Under the pieces are notes generated by a model. That model was not told the origin of the DNA, searched no databases, and saw only the letters and a program-made list of their open reading frames with translations. 36,356 nucleotides of DNA from a bacterium. Lineage in GTDB: Bacteria; Hydrothermota; 32-111. Of this stretch, positions 24,105 to 33,404 are shown piece after piece. How positions within the stretch are numbered: position 1 is the first letter of the stretch; every line of letters begins with the position of its first letter. The stretch is taken from the NCBI GenBank assembly GCA_028698175.1, contig JAQVDU010000007.1, forward strand, positions 1-36,356. Reading direction: 5' to 3'. The position numbers and the translations under genes were made by a program.

Positions 24105-24671
24105 TCAAACTCCCATATAGTATTTATACATTGCTTCTGCAGACGGGTCGTCGAGTCCCTCGATTCTTCTTTCCCATCCTTTCTCAAGGTAATTCAATCC
24201 CTCCCCGACTCCGTCCAGGTGACGCCACAAAGAGAGTTCCTTTTCCGTTAAAAGCATATTTTCCGTCTCCCTTGATATTCTTTTCTTGCCGTCGCACATG
24301 AAAACCGCCGAATGGTAAAGATCTTTTCTCGCTTTCAGCACAGTTATGATTTTTCTTTCCGATTTTACCATTGACGCTAGGACCTCAAGTGAATCGGTTT
24401 TTATGAGTTTTGTCGGAGAATCTCCTGCAAGAAGCCCTTTTGCAAAGGATTCGCCTATGCGCAGCGAGGTGTAATATCCGGGACCTCCTGAGATTATTAC
24501 TCTGTGAATTTCAATTTCATTCAGATGCAACTCAACCTTTGCCCTAAAAAAAGCCGCCGGAAGATTTACGACAAGGTCGTAGCCAATGGAATCTTCATTA
24601 TAAATCTTGTCGTTGCTTATTAATAGAAGAGAGCATCTCTTCGTCACTGATGATATTACTGCTGTTACCAT
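24105..24671 (-). CDS. tsaB: tRNA t6A biosynthesis protein TsaB
   Basis: Partner of TsaD in forming threonylcarbamoyladenosine at A37 of ANN-decoding tRNAs. The ASKHA-type fold is seen in ISGGPGYYTSLRIGESFAKGLL (about 61-82), the TsaB counterpart of GPGSFTGLRIG. The ORF track begins at a GTG seven codons earlier. The ATG at 24671 fits the family start (MVTAVISSVTKRCSLLL versus M-x-ILAIDTST) and has AAGGA 9 nt upstream. It overlaps tsaE by 7 nt. tsaD is not in the window. Confidence 0.9.
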   Translation of the reverse strand: MVTAVISSVTKRCSLLLISNDKIYNEDSIGYDLVVNLPAAFFRAKVELHLNEIEIHRVIISGGPGYYTSLRIGESFAKGLLAGDSPTKLIKTDSLEVLASMVKSERKIITVLKARKDLYHSAVFMCDGKKRISRETENMLLTEKELSLWRHLDGVGEGLNYLEKGWERRIEGLDDPSAEAMYKYYMGV

Positions 24672-25087
24672 AAAATATTTATCCTTCTGCACCTTTCATC
24701 CACGACAATCCGCACTTCTGTCAGAGGATACTTTTCCAACAATGATTTTGCCCTCTCGGGCCACTCGACAAAGGTGACGTCTGAATCATCGATGTAATCT
24801 TCAAGGTTCAGCTCCAAAAAGTGTTTTTCCTTTTCTATTCTGTAGAGGTCAACGTGTGTCATTATAAACGATTCGCTTCTGTATACGTGAAGAAGATTGA
24901 AAGTAGGACTCATCACGTTTGATATTCCAAACTGTTTCGCATACGCTCTTACAAATGCGGTCTTGCCGCTTCCAAGCTCTCCATAGAGAAAAACCAGTTT
25001 GCGGCCATGCAGATTTTCTCTGAGATAATCCGCCGCTTCGGCAAGCTCCATTTCACTGCAGGCTTTGAATTCTCTTTCCATATTCAT
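24665..25087 (-). CDS. tsaE: tRNA t6A biosynthesis ATPase TsaE
   Basis: P-loop protein needed with TsaB and TsaD for t6A synthesis. The 140 residues have Walker A GELGSGKTAFVRAYA (about 36-50), the SPTFNLLHVY switch-like region and VTFVEWPERA (about 104-113), all typical. The start overlaps coaX by 35 nt; Met3 at 25081 is an equally good candidate. The tsaE-tsaB order is common. Confidence 0.94.
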   Translation of the reverse strand: MNMEREFKACSEMELAEAADYLRENLHGRKLVFLYGELGSGKTAFVRAYAKQFGISNVMSPTFNLLHVYRSESFIMTHVDLYRIEKEKHFLELNLEDYIDDSDVTFVEWPERAKSLLEKYPLTEVRIVVDERCRRINILW

Positions 25088-25763
25088 TTATAGCGCACAG
25101 CAGATAATCCGGAATTATCGCCGCGTCTGGAACGTAATCTTTAAGTCTGTATGAATTGCCTCCGGATATTATTATCTTTCCGCTTTCTTCTGTTTTTCTA
25201 AACAAAGAGCAGAAGGATAGTATCCCGGTGAGCCACACCGTGAATACTCCGAACCTGCATGCATCTTCAGTGTTTGTAGCAATTTTCAGATTATGATCGT
25301 CAGGCTCGACTTCATCAAGAGCAAATGTGAATTTTGCCAGCGACTTCGCCATTGTTGTCAGCCCGGGAGATATAAATCCACCCAAGTGAATTCCGGTCGA
25401 GCTGATGAAATCAAACGTGTCCGCAGTGCCTGTGTCAATCAAAAGCGCGGGGTAGGATTTGTCGTTGATGCATTTTGCTATAGAGATATATCTGTCCATC
25501 CCAAGCATTGTCAAGTCATACTGCGAAGTTATTATTCCCTTTCTCTTTTCAAGGACCGTAACTCCAGCCAAAGTAAATTCCCTTAAAAATTTCTTTTCAT
25601 TCTTTTTATTGACTGATGCCATAAATATATTTTCATACGAAGTCTTTGCGATTCTGCTCATTTCGCTTTCAGAGAAGATTCCGCTTCTTTTTAGCTTGCC
25701 GCCGGAGAACTCGCCGTAGCGGTTGTTGGTATTGCCGATGCTGAAAACTATTGTTTTACCCAT
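25053..25763 (-). CDS. coaX: Type III pantothenate kinase
   Basis: Phosphorylates pantothenate in the first step of coenzyme A synthesis. About 236 residues with GNTN near the start, GMDRYISIAKC, LIDTGTADTFDFI (containing the probable catalytic Asp) and GGFISPGL, the usual CoaX series. The first motif reads SIGNTN where most CoaX proteins have D-x-GNT, a notable change in the phosphate-binding region. The ATG at 25763 gives the family-typical start. An ATG at 25790, as in the ORF track, has a GAAGG site at good spacing and would add MKKHVEQIS. Confidence 0.88.
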   Translation of the reverse strand: MGKTIVFSIGNTNNRYGEFSGGKLKRSGIFSESEMSRIAKTSYENIFMASVNKKNEKKFLREFTLAGVTVLEKRKGIITSQYDLTMLGMDRYISIAKCINDKSYPALLIDTGTADTFDFISSTGIHLGGFISPGLTTMAKSLAKFTFALDEVEPDDHNLKIATNTEDACRFGVFTVWLTGILSFCSLFRKTEESGKIIISGGNSYRLKDYVPDAAIIPDYLLCAINEYGKRIQSLQ

Positions 25764-26523
25764 TGAAATTTGTTCTACGTGCTTCTTCATTAAGAGCCTT
25801 CACAAGTCTTTTCAATTTTGAGTCTTTAATCGACTTAAGTATGCAGTTTAGTTGTTTTTTGTCGTTTCTTGCTATGGGTCCGGAGAGTGAATCTGTAATT
25901 TTCTCAGAAGCCGCCCTTTCAATGATTACTCTGATCATCGGCAGAAAAACCTCGGCGGAAAGGCTTTTGTCTTTTGTCGATTCCTTAAGCAATCTCTCAG
26001 CCGCGTATATCAGAACCATAGTGTAGTTTCCTGCAAGCATTGCAGACAGGTGATAGAGTTTTTTATCTGCGTCCTTCTTCAGTTTGATGATTTTTATGTT
26101 GTTTGCCTTTGCGAAATCCTCCAGAAATCTGTTTTTTCCCTGAAACTGAAGGGTGGCATAAAATGAACAAAACGGCGCTCGGATTCTGCTTCTTTTGGAA
26201 AACGACTGTATGGGATGAAACAGAGAGACGGATGATGCGTTTTTCAGAACCCTGACGGCATTTTTGACTTCGCAGGATGCGGAGAATATTACAACGCTGC
26301 CTTCGTACATGGAGAGTCTTTTCATCACATCATAGAGTGAATCGTCATTTACGCATATGAATATCTGTTCGCATTGAATAATAGACTCTATTGAATGATT
26401 CTTGCTTTTGTGCAGAGCATTCTTGTCTGAATCATTGACGCGCACTTCGCATTTTCTTTGTTTTTTCAGAGATTTTATCAGCTCTCTTCCCAAAGAACCG
26501 CGCCCTATCACGCCAATCTTCAT
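25756..26523 (-). CDS. Rossmann-fold / DUF2520 protein (NAD(P)-dependent dehydrogenase-like)
   Basis: A 255-residue two-domain protein. The N-terminal Rossmann domain starts IGVIGRGSLGRELIKSL (GxGxxG-type, about 3-19) and the C-terminal DUF2520 helical domain has the hallmark SLSGPIARNDKKQ (about 210-222). The layout resembles 6-phosphogluconate/ketopantoate reductase-type enzymes. Family members are often encoded beside pantothenate or CoA genes, and here it lies directly upstream of coaX with an 8-nt overlap to the preferred coaX start. The reaction is unknown. Confidence 0.85.
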   Translation of the reverse strand: MKIGVIGRGSLGRELIKSLKKQRKCEVRVNDSDKNALHKSKNHSIESIIQCEQIFICVNDDSLYDVMKRLSMYEGSVVIFSASCEVKNAVRVLKNASSVSLFHPIQSFSKRSRIRAPFCSFYATLQFQGKNRFLEDFAKANNIKIIKLKKDADKKLYHLSAMLAGNYTMVLIYAAERLLKESTKDKSLSAEVFLPMIRVIIERAASEKITDSLSGPIARNDKKQLNCILKSIKDSKLKRLVKALNEEARRTNFNG

Positions 26524-27758
26524 TTAAAAAGACCTCCGTACTCTCTCTTCATTTTCTGCGTGAGCTTTTTGCTTATGTAAAATTCTATTTTCAGATTTTC
26601 TTTCTCGATTTTCTGCTTGATGATATGTCCGTTAGCATTTATGAAGCTGACGGCTTTTGCCATTGATGGATTAATGACGATATTGAAATGATCCATTGTA
26701 GAATAAAATTCATTCATTATTTTTTCTCTCAGAACAGATACATTATCCTTTGTCTTTGCTGAAATGAAAACCGCATCGGGAAAGGTTTCGGCGAACTCGT
26801 TTATGAGAGAGTGATTCACAAGAATGTCAGTTTTGTTGAAAACGTAAATCTTCTTATTTGAGTTGAGTTTCAGTTCTTCCATAATTTTGTGAAGGTCATC
26901 CACCGTTTCATGAACGTATTTATCAGAGATGTCAATCACTATAAGCTTCAAATCTGCTCTGGCCGCTTCATCTATTGTGATTTCAAAGGATTTGATTATT
27001 TCATGCGGAAGACCGCCTAAAAATCCAACCGTGTCTGTGAGAACAATCGACCTTGAGAGTTTTCTTGTGACAGTATCAAGGGTCGTAAAGAGCTTGTCGT
27101 CGGAGACAAATCCTTCGCTGACAAGAGAATTCATAAGTTTTGTCTTTCCTGCGTTCGTGTAGCCTATCAGACATACGCTGAAAGCATTTGCCCTGTTTTT
27201 GCTTCTCACTTCAGAATTCTTTTTGTACTGCTCAAGCTTCTTCTTCAGAGAGTCAATTTTCTTTTCTATATGGCGTCTGTCAGTCTCAAGTTTAGTTTCG
27301 CCCGGACCCCTTGTGCCTATTCCACCGCCGAGCCTTGACATCATAACGCCCTTCCCGGAAAGTCGCGGCAGCATATACCTGTACTGCGCCAGTTCGACTT
27401 CAGCCATCGATATGTTTGATGAAGCGTTCTTGGCGAATATTGAAAGAATAAGCTCGTTTCTGTCAATAACCTTCATCGAAAGCATCTTTTCCAGATTCCT
27501 CAGCTGCATAGGACTTATCTCGTTTGATATTATCAGAGTGGTGGCGTTCAGTTTTTTTGCCGCCTCTTTGAGTTCCACTACCTTTCCGGCGCCCATGTAG
27601 GTGGAGGGGCTCACTTCACCGATTCTTTGAACTATTGTTTCGACAATCTCCACTGAAATTGATCTGCTTAAATCAGTCAGTTCTTCTATGCTTCTCTCGA
27701 TTCTCCGCAAAGAGGCTGATTTCGGAAAAAGCGCGGCCAAAATGCCCCTCTCTTTCAT
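26520..27758 (-). CDS. hflX: GTPase HflX
   Basis: Ribosome-associated GTPase that splits stalled ribosomes in several bacteria. The 412 residues have the N-terminal HflX domain (about 1-180) ending in the family signature GGGIGTRGPGETKLETDRR, a coiled coil (about 165-185), and a G domain with G1 GYTNAGKT, G3 DTVGFLGGLPHEI and G4 NKTD. It overlaps the genes on both sides by 4 nt. Confidence 0.95.
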   Translation of the reverse strand: MKERGILAALFPKSASLRRIERSIEELTDLSRSISVEIVETIVQRIGEVSPSTYMGAGKVVELKEAAKKLNATTLIISNEISPMQLRNLEKMLSMKVIDRNELILSIFAKNASSNISMAEVELAQYRYMLPRLSGKGVMMSRLGGGIGTRGPGETKLETDRRHIEKKIDSLKKKLEQYKKNSEVRSKNRANAFSVCLIGYTNAGKTKLMNSLVSEGFVSDDKLFTTLDTVTRKLSRSIVLTDTVGFLGGLPHEIIKSFEITIDEAARADLKLIVIDISDKYVHETVDDLHKIMEELKLNSNKKIYVFNKTDILVNHSLINEFAETFPDAVFISAKTKDNVSVLREKIMNEFYSTMDHFNIVINPSMAKAVSFINANGHIIKQKIEKENLKIEFYISKKLTQKMKREYGGLFK

Positions 27759-28366
27759 ATCTTCTGCCTCAGAACGGGAACGGCGGCTACTAAGCCGATT
27801 ATAAGACCGGCGGCTATTGCTCCCTTTATTCCCATAAGAGTAAATGCGGTAACTATCGCGCCAGCCATAAGAACTCCGACAATGTTTGAGACAAAAGCCT
27901 TCCCAATACCCATTTCAAGAGCTACTGCAGCTGCAGATCCTGTCCAGGCTCCCGTTCCGGGAAGAGGGATTCCTATGAAGAGTATTAGACCAAGCATCTC
28001 GTATTTTCCGATTTTCTTAGACTGCGCTTCTGCCCTTCTTTTGAATTTTTCAACCGGCTTTTTCGTCGCTCCCCATTTTCCGAGAAGAGAGTAAATCCAT
28101 TTTAAAAAGAAAAGTATAGGCAGCACAGGAAGCATGTTGCCCAAGAAGGAAAAGAGAAAAGCTCTCTTAATATCCATCTCAAAAAGCTTAATCGCAATGG
28201 GAAGCCCAAGTCTAAGTTCAAATACGGGTATAGCCGAGATTGCCATTACAGCAACCTCTTTAGGAATATTTGAATTTTCAAAGAAATCCAAAACGCTCTC
28301 TTTAAAACCTGCAGCCAGATTCACTGAAATCAATAAAAACAATACCGCGAAGAAGATTCTTCTCAT
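27755..28366 (-). CDS. COG2426 small multidrug export-like membrane protein
   Basis: About 203 residues, with hydrophobic segments near 1-20, 36-58, 72-92, 125-150 and 160-200. Motifs SAIPVFELRLGLPIAI and IGIPLPGTGAWTGSAAAVAL match the COG2426 / 'small multi-drug export protein' family (DedA-like re-entrant pattern). The ORF track adds 11 codons inside ispF. The ATG at 28366 overlaps the ispF stop as ATGA and has GGAG just upstream, so it is preferred. Despite the family name, the substrate is unproven. Confidence 0.88.
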   Translation of the reverse strand: MRRIFFAVLFLLISVNLAAGFKESVLDFFENSNIPKEVAVMAISAIPVFELRLGLPIAIKLFEMDIKRAFLFSFLGNMLPVLPILFFLKWIYSLLGKWGATKKPVEKFKRRAEAQSKKIGKYEMLGLILFIGIPLPGTGAWTGSAAAVALEMGIGKAFVSNIVGVLMAGAIVTAFTLMGIKGAIAAGLIIGLVAAVPVLRQKI

Positions 28367-28827
28367 TCCCTCTCCAATAAAACGTTGGCAACGACGCATA
28401 TCCCTTCTCCCCTTCCCGTGAAACCCATATATTCAGTCGTTGTCGCTTTCACACAGACGATTCTTTTATTCAGTTTCAAAGCATCTGCGATGTTTGTCTC
28501 CATCTGCTCCTTGTATAAAGCCAGTTTCGGCTTTTGGCACACTATTACGCTGTCAATGTTGTGTATTTTGAAGTTCCATCTGCTTCTTATCTCTTTTAAA
28601 AGCATAAGAGAGCATATATCCTTGAATCTGTCGTCAGAGTCGGGGAAATGCTTCCCGATGTCTCCCTCTCCGAGAGCTCCGAGAATTGCATCTGCGACGC
28701 TGTGCGTAAGAACGTCAGCATCGGAATGCCCTTCAAGCCCCATTTCAAAAGGTATCTCGACTCCTCCCAGTATAAGTTTTCTTTCCCTTGAAAACCGATG
28801 AGCGTCTATGCCAACTCCTATGAACAT
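28363..28827 (-). CDS. ispF: 2-C-methyl-D-erythritol 2,4-cyclodiphosphate synthase
   Basis: Fifth step of the MEP isoprenoid pathway. The 154 residues contain GIDAHRFSRERKLILGGV (metal ligands Asp8 and His10), GLEGHSDADVLTHSVADAILGA (His at about 42) and the C-terminal KATTTEYMGFTGRGEGI. Full family length. It overlaps ispD by 10 nt with an AAGGAG ribosome binding site inside ispD. The active enzyme in this family is a trimer. Confidence 0.97.
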   Translation of the reverse strand: MFIGVGIDAHRFSRERKLILGGVEIPFEMGLEGHSDADVLTHSVADAILGALGEGDIGKHFPDSDDRFKDICSLMLLKEIRSRWNFKIHNIDSVIVCQKPKLALYKEQMETNIADALKLNKRIVCVKATTTEYMGFTGRGEGICVVANVLLERE

Positions 28828-29519
28828 CTTTCTCCTTTTTTTATTGTTTTTTCCGCCAACGACAGGTCTTCTCTAGTGGTCAACTTTATGTTGCGACGGT
28901 CTCCGTCAACCAATGCCACTTTCTTCCCGCTTTTCGAAAAGTATTCCATATCATCCGTGTAAACCTGATTTTTTGATACGCATTTTGAAAGTATCTTAAT
29001 ATACTCTTCCCTGTAGCATGCCTGAGGCGTCTGCATAAGATAGAGAGAATTCCTGTCAATAAGTTCATACCCGGTTTTTTTTGCTCTTCTTACAGTTTCG
29101 GCAGGCTTAACAGCCAGAGCCGAGCAGGATACTTTGTCTTTTAGGGAATCGCACACTGCTGCAATATTTTTTTTAGGAACGAATATGCGTGCCCCGTCGT
29201 GAATCAGAACCTTTTTCTTATTTGCCTCTTTAAGCCCGTTCAGCACTGAGAAGCATCTTTCAGGTCCTCCCTCGGTTATTTTGACTTTTGAGAGACCGGC
29301 TCTTTTTAAAACGCGTTTCATCCTGTTCATATCCTTTCTGGAAGTTACCACAATGATTGATTCTTCATCAAAAAGGAGGTTGAAGTTCATCACAGTATGA
29401 ACGATTGCCGGTGTTTTATCGATAAGCGAGAATACTTTGTTTATCCTCCCTTTAAACCTTTTTGACGCTCCTGCCGCAACTATTACCACGTTGAAATCAT
29501 TATATTTTTTTCTTTGCAT
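28818..29519 (-). CDS. ispD: 2-C-methyl-D-erythritol 4-phosphate cytidylyltransferase
   Basis: Third step of the MEP pathway, coupling MEP to CTP. About 233 residues with the nucleotide-binding VIVAAGASKRFKGRINKVF, HDGARIFV (family HDAARPFV) and YLMQTPQACYREE. The ORF track starts nine codons earlier at TTG. The ATG at 29519 is closer to family length and overlaps the PIN-TRAM gene by 20 nt. Product of a PIN-TRAM/ispD/ispF cluster like that of many Gram-positive bacteria. Confidence 0.93.
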   Translation of the reverse strand: MQRKKYNDFNVVIVAAGASKRFKGRINKVFSLIDKTPAIVHTVMNFNLLFDEESIIVVTSRKDMNRMKRVLKRAGLSKVKITEGGPERCFSVLNGLKEANKKKVLIHDGARIFVPKKNIAAVCDSLKDKVSCSALAVKPAETVRRAKKTGYELIDRNSLYLMQTPQACYREEYIKILSKCVSKNQVYTDDMEYFSKSGKKVALVDGDRRNIKLTTREDLSLAEKTIKKGERCS

Positions 29520-30198
29520 AAAGGGTCTTCTCCCCTGATATTTCAAGCACTTTTTCCACGCTGGCTCTGGTGAATGAGTTTTCCTCCAGGCCTGAATCTG
29601 ACATTACAACGTTTTCCCTTTCAGCCTCAATGCCTTTGTAGCCCTCTTCGGTTCTTTTGGTGACATATACAGTTATTTCGTCGCCGCTCTTTTTTGATCT
29701 GTCTGAACTCTTTTCGAGAAAACCTATGTCAACAACTCTGACGCTGAATATCTGAAGTATTTTCTTGCTGATATTCTCGTTTGAAGAGACCACAGAGCAT
29801 TCATTCTTGTAGGCGTAGGAAAGTATTTCAGTTATGCTTCCGCCCGAATTCACGTACATCAGCTTACCCTTCTTCTTCAGAGCCGTGAGGTTGTCGAAGA
29901 GAATATCATTGCCGGAATAGTCCCCGACCCCGCCTTTCTTGTCTGATGCTATTTTTGTGGATACGTAGAAATCCCCTGAAATAATATTGTGTTCGACGAT
30001 TCTGGAAAGGTTTTCGTTCATTATGGCATTATATGTGAATATATATTTTGATACTTCAGCCGGTTCTCTCTTTTTTGCCGATATCATATAAAATACTCCG
30101 TATATGACGGATGCAGAGAGCAGAATAACACCGGCCTTTTCCAATCCGCCGAAAATGAGTCCTATGGACACTATATCAAGCAGTATTATTGCCTGCAT
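29500..30198 (-). CDS. PIN-TRAM (YacL-like) membrane protein with degraded PIN active site
   Basis: A 232-residue protein with two N-terminal TM segments (about 3-18 and 22-40), a PIN-like domain (about 52-162) and a TRAM-like C terminus (about 172-232, ending ASVEKVLEISGEKTLYAKKKI). The order and position beside ispD match the YacL family. The acidic residues expected in a PIN nuclease are replaced: the DTSVIIDGR region reads TYNAIMNENLSR, the 'VD..LL..A' region reads SITEILSYA, and the 'TND' region reads SSNEN. Nuclease activity therefore looks lost, while the TRAM domain could still bind RNA. Confidence 0.75.
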   Translation of the reverse strand: MQAIILLDIVSIGLIFGGLEKAGVILLSASVIYGVFYMISAKKREPAEVSKYIFTYNAIMNENLSRIVEHNIISGDFYVSTKIASDKKGGVGDYSGNDILFDNLTALKKKGKLMYVNSGGSITEILSYAYKNECSVVSSNENISKKILQIFSVRVVDIGFLEKSSDRSKKSGDEITVYVTKRTEEGYKGIEAERENVVMSDSGLEENSFTRASVEKVLEISGEKTLYAKKKI

Positions 30199-31204
30199 TT
30201 CGTATTATCTCCTTTATTTTATCTTCAAGTTCATCAAATGAATCGGCTAAAGATTCATTTTTAAGAAGCTCCTCTGCCGATTCATTGCGCAGAGCCAGTA
30301 TCCTCTTCGCATACTTCTTGTACAGATGAAGCTTTGAGCTTCCTTCAGAGGATTCGCTTTTTGTTGAAACGCAAAGGTCGGCGCCTGCAATCATAGCGGG
30401 AAGGTCTTCATAGCGCACTTTTCCTTCAAATTTAATTCTTTCCCCGTATGCGGCGAGCAGATTTAAATGCTCGTTATTTACGGGAAATCCGGCTATTCGG
30501 ATTTTCACGTTTGAGCAATCTTCAAGTATGCGCCGGGAAACCTCTATGAATTTGCCGATGTTCTGTACAGGCGTCATAACCCCCACCCAGAGAATCGTAA
30601 AAAAGCTCTCCTGTGAAGTTGACTTCTGTGCGGACTCGGCGAATACGCTGGAATCATCTTCAAAAAGAAATTTGTTCGTCTTAGCTGACCGGTTATAAGA
30701 ATGCTTTGTGTTGTAAACTATAGCCTCGGCATTATCTTCAATGAGCTTTTCAACTTTGGAAATAATTTTTTTCATGAAAAGCAATCCGAACATTTTATTC
30801 TGCAAAGCAAGCTCGCCGGCAAGAGATCCCTGATAGTCAAGCCAATAGGGCAAACCTGTCAGCCGATTAAGAATCAATCCTAAGACGCCCGCCTCATGAG
30901 TAAAACAATACACGATGTCGAAATTCCCGCTTCTGATAAATTTAAGTGATTTTCCTAAAAGATAAAAATCGAGCACAATCTTCCTGAAATCAAAGCCGAT
31001 GTAATCTCTCTCGTTTCTGAAATATTTGCGGATTCTCATTATCCTCTGTTTGTCAAGGTTTCTGCCTGTTGAATAGCAGTGCAGTAAAACGGAATTGCTC
31101 TTTGATAGTTCGTTAAACATCTGAAGTATCCTTATGTGGCATCCGCGGTCATTGAAGTAGCCTGTCGTGCAAAGAGCCAAAATGCTCTTATTCTCCATCA
31201 ACAT
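30176..31204 (-). CDS. Glycosyltransferase, GT-B fold (GT4-like)
   Basis: A 342-residue predicted cytoplasmic glycosyltransferase. The N-terminal half has FNDRGCHIRILQMFNELSKSNSVLLHCYSTG and the C-terminal half FTILWVGVMTPVQNIGKFIEVSRRIL (about 208-233), KIRIAGFP and KFEGKVRYEDLPAMIAGADLCVST (about 258-281), a GT4-type pattern. The usual E-x-x-x-x-x-x-x-E is replaced by SESSEGSSKLHLYKKYA. It overlaps the neighbouring GT2 by 17 nt. Probably acts on envelope polysaccharide or glycolipid; sugar unknown. Confidence 0.85.
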   Translation of the reverse strand: MLMENKSILALCTTGYFNDRGCHIRILQMFNELSKSNSVLLHCYSTGRNLDKQRIMRIRKYFRNERDYIGFDFRKIVLDFYLLGKSLKFIRSGNFDIVYCFTHEAGVLGLILNRLTGLPYWLDYQGSLAGELALQNKMFGLLFMKKIISKVEKLIEDNAEAIVYNTKHSYNRSAKTNKFLFEDDSSVFAESAQKSTSQESFFTILWVGVMTPVQNIGKFIEVSRRILEDCSNVKIRIAGFPVNNEHLNLLAAYGERIKFEGKVRYEDLPAMIAGADLCVSTKSESSEGSSKLHLYKKYAKRILALRNESAEELLKNESLADSFDELEDKIKEIIRNAGNNTA

Positions 31205-32141
31205 TTATTGAATCCCGCACTTTGTAAATGTCCTTCTTAGCTGTCTCAAAATAAGTCCGAATCTGTATTTCGCTTATAAGTCCCAGCATCAGCATTTGAA
31301 TGGAAATCATAAAAAGAAATACGGATATTATGAGAAGCGGATTTCCGGTCATGTCAACGTTCATAAAGACCTTCATAAATATCAGAAGAGCGAAGCCGGC
31401 TAGTGAGAGAATAAACGTGAAAACAGATATTCCTCCCATGACGTAGATCGGATTTGTAGAAAATTCATTGAGGAATTTTACTGTCATCATGTCAAGAAAA
31501 ACCTTGAATGTTCTCCCAAGCCCGTATTTGCTCTTTTCTTTGAATCTTTTTCTGTGGCTCACCGGAACTTCAGTGACTGAAAATCCCTTTGCGCTTATAA
31601 GGTAAGGAATGAATCTGTGCATTTCTCCGTAAAGGCGCACTTCCTCAAGAACTTCAATTCTGAATGCCTTCATGCTGCACCCGGTGTCATGAATCTTCAG
31701 GTTCAGAAACAACGATATCATTTTGTTAGCGAAGAATGACGGGATTTTTTTCGTGAACAGGGGGTCCTTGCGATTTTTTCTCCATCCCACGACCGCGTCA
31801 GCCTTAGTCTCTTCAAGATGTTTTACCAATTCAAGGATGTCGGCAGGGTCATTCTGAAGGTCTCCGTCCATCGTTACTATGATTTCATTTGTGCATTTGT
31901 CGAATCCCGCCTGAAATGCCGCTGACTGTCCGAAATTCTTTGCCAGATTGAGAACCCTGACTCTTTTGTCATTTGAAGCCACTTCTCTTAGAATTTCGGG
32001 AGTCTTGTCTTTCGAGCCGTCATTTACAAATATTATTTCATAGTTCCCGTCTGAATGTGACAAGGCGGATATCAGCTCCCCATAAAGTCTCTTTACGTTT
32101 CCCTCCTCATTATAAAGGGGGATTACTACGGAAATGCTCAT
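31188..32141 (-). CDS. Membrane-anchored glycosyltransferase family 2 (GtrB/ArnC/DPM1-like)
   Basis: About 317 residues. The GT-A domain has [35 protein letters not shown] and the metal site MDGDLQNDP. Two C-terminal TM segments (about 225-260 and 265-300) fit enzymes that move a sugar from a nucleotide to undecaprenyl phosphate. The ATG at 32141 overlaps the ahcY stop as ATGA and is preferred to the ORF-track start five codons earlier. It is followed by a GT4-like enzyme, suggesting a glycolipid assembly step. Confidence 0.92.
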   Translation of the reverse strand: MSISVVIPLYNEEGNVKRLYGELISALSHSDGNYEIIFVNDGSKDKTPEILREVASNDKRVRVLNLAKNFGQSAAFQAGFDKCTNEIIVTMDGDLQNDPADILELVKHLEETKADAVVGWRKNRKDPLFTKKIPSFFANKMISLFLNLKIHDTGCSMKAFRIEVLEEVRLYGEMHRFIPYLISAKGFSVTEVPVSHRKRFKEKSKYGLGRTFKVFLDMMTVKFLNEFSTNPIYVMGGISVFTFILSLAGFALLIFMKVFMNVDMTGNPLLIISVFLFMISIQMLMLGLISEIQIRTYFETAKKDIYKVRDSINVDGE

Positions 32142-33394
32142 GTTCCGAGTTCCCATGATTTCAGGTACTCTTCCTGCTCCTTCGTGAGTTTGTCGATGGA
32201 TATTCCCATCGCCTTCAGCTTCCTTCTGGCAATCTCATTGTCAAGAACGTCTGGAAGCTTGTAAACTCTTTTTTCAAGGTTCATATAATTTTCATTTATG
32301 TATTTTGCGGACAAGGCCTGGTTGGCGAATGACATATCCATCACGCATGCGGGGTGGCCTTCGGCAGATGCAAGATTAATGAGCCTTCCATCGGCAAGGA
32401 GATATATTTTTCTGTTGTTTTTCATTGTATACTCCCTTAAAAAAGGTCGTATCTCTTTCTCTTTGACAGCTTTTTTTCTCAGAGCCTTTGTGTTTATCTC
32501 CACGTCAAAATGGCCTGAATTGGCTATTATGCAGCTATCCTTCATTATGTCGTAATGTTTTTCGTCGACTACGTTTTTGTCTCCTGTGAGAGTGACAATG
32601 AAATCCGATATTCTGCAGGCCTCATCCATCTTCATCACTCTGAATCCGTCCATAAGAGCTTCAAGAGCCTTTATCGAGTCCACCTCAGTCACTATCACGT
32701 TGGCTCCCATGCCGCGCGCCTTCATCGCAAGTCCTCTTCCGCACCAACCGTAGCCTGCGACAGTCATTGTCGAACCTGCTATCAGCCGGTTTGTGGCTCT
32801 GAGAATTCCGTCCAGAGTAGATTGCCCCGTTCCGTAGCGGTTGTCAAACATGAATTTCGTGTATGAGTCGTTCACCGCTACTATCGGATACATAAGGACT
32901 TTGTGCGCTTCCATCGATTTCAGACGTATGACCCCTGTCGTGGTCTCCTCTGTGCCTCCCAGGACGTTCTTGACATGACCTTTGTACTCCGTATGAAGCA
33001 TTGAAACAAGGTCTGCTCCGTCATCCATCGTCATGACGGGTTTTAAGTTTAAAACTGATTTTATGTGTTTGTAATAGCCGCTCTGATTGATTCCCTTTAT
33101 CGCAAAGACATCCATGTTGAAATGCTTCACGAGAGACGCTGCCACGTCATCCTGAGTAGACAGGGGATTCGACGCGCACAGAAAAACTTCGGCTCCTCCG
33201 GCCTTCAGGACTCTCATAAGATTTGCCGTCTCTGCCGTAACGTGAAGGCATGCACCCAGTTTTCTCCCTCTTAAGGGCTTCGTTTTTTCGAAATCCTTCA
33301 TGATTGTCTTGAGAACCGGCATATCCGCATAAGCCCATTCTATTCTGTTGAGTCCGCTCTGCGCAAGCTTAATGTCCTTTATGTCATACTTCAT
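32138..33394 (-). CDS. ahcY: Adenosylhomocysteinase
   Basis: NAD-dependent hydrolysis of S-adenosylhomocysteine to adenosine and homocysteine, relieving product inhibition of methyltransferases. The 418 residues show the N-terminal substrate domain ([41 protein letters not shown]), the Rossmann motif [24 protein letters not shown] (about 213-236) and the SGHFDVEI segment. It lacks the eukaryotic-type C-terminal PDHYRY tail and is short like other bacterial and archaeal forms. It lies 10 nt downstream of metK with AGGAG before its ATG, so SAM production and recycling are coupled. Confidence 0.97.
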   Translation of the reverse strand: MKYDIKDIKLAQSGLNRIEWAYADMPVLKTIMKDFEKTKPLRGRKLGACLHVTAETANLMRVLKAGGAEVFLCASNPLSTQDDVAASLVKHFNMDVFAIKGINQSGYYKHIKSVLNLKPVMTMDDGADLVSMLHTEYKGHVKNVLGGTEETTTGVIRLKSMEAHKVLMYPIVAVNDSYTKFMFDNRYGTGQSTLDGILRATNRLIAGSTMTVAGYGWCGRGLAMKARGMGANVIVTEVDSIKALEALMDGFRVMKMDEACRISDFIVTLTGDKNVVDEKHYDIMKDSCIIANSGHFDVEINTKALRKKAVKEKEIRPFLREYTMKNNRKIYLLADGRLINLASAEGHPACVMDMSFANQALSAKYINENYMNLEKRVYKLPDVLDNEIARRKLKAMGISIDKLTKEQEEYLKSWELGT

Positions 33395-33404
33395 ATTATC
33401 TCCT

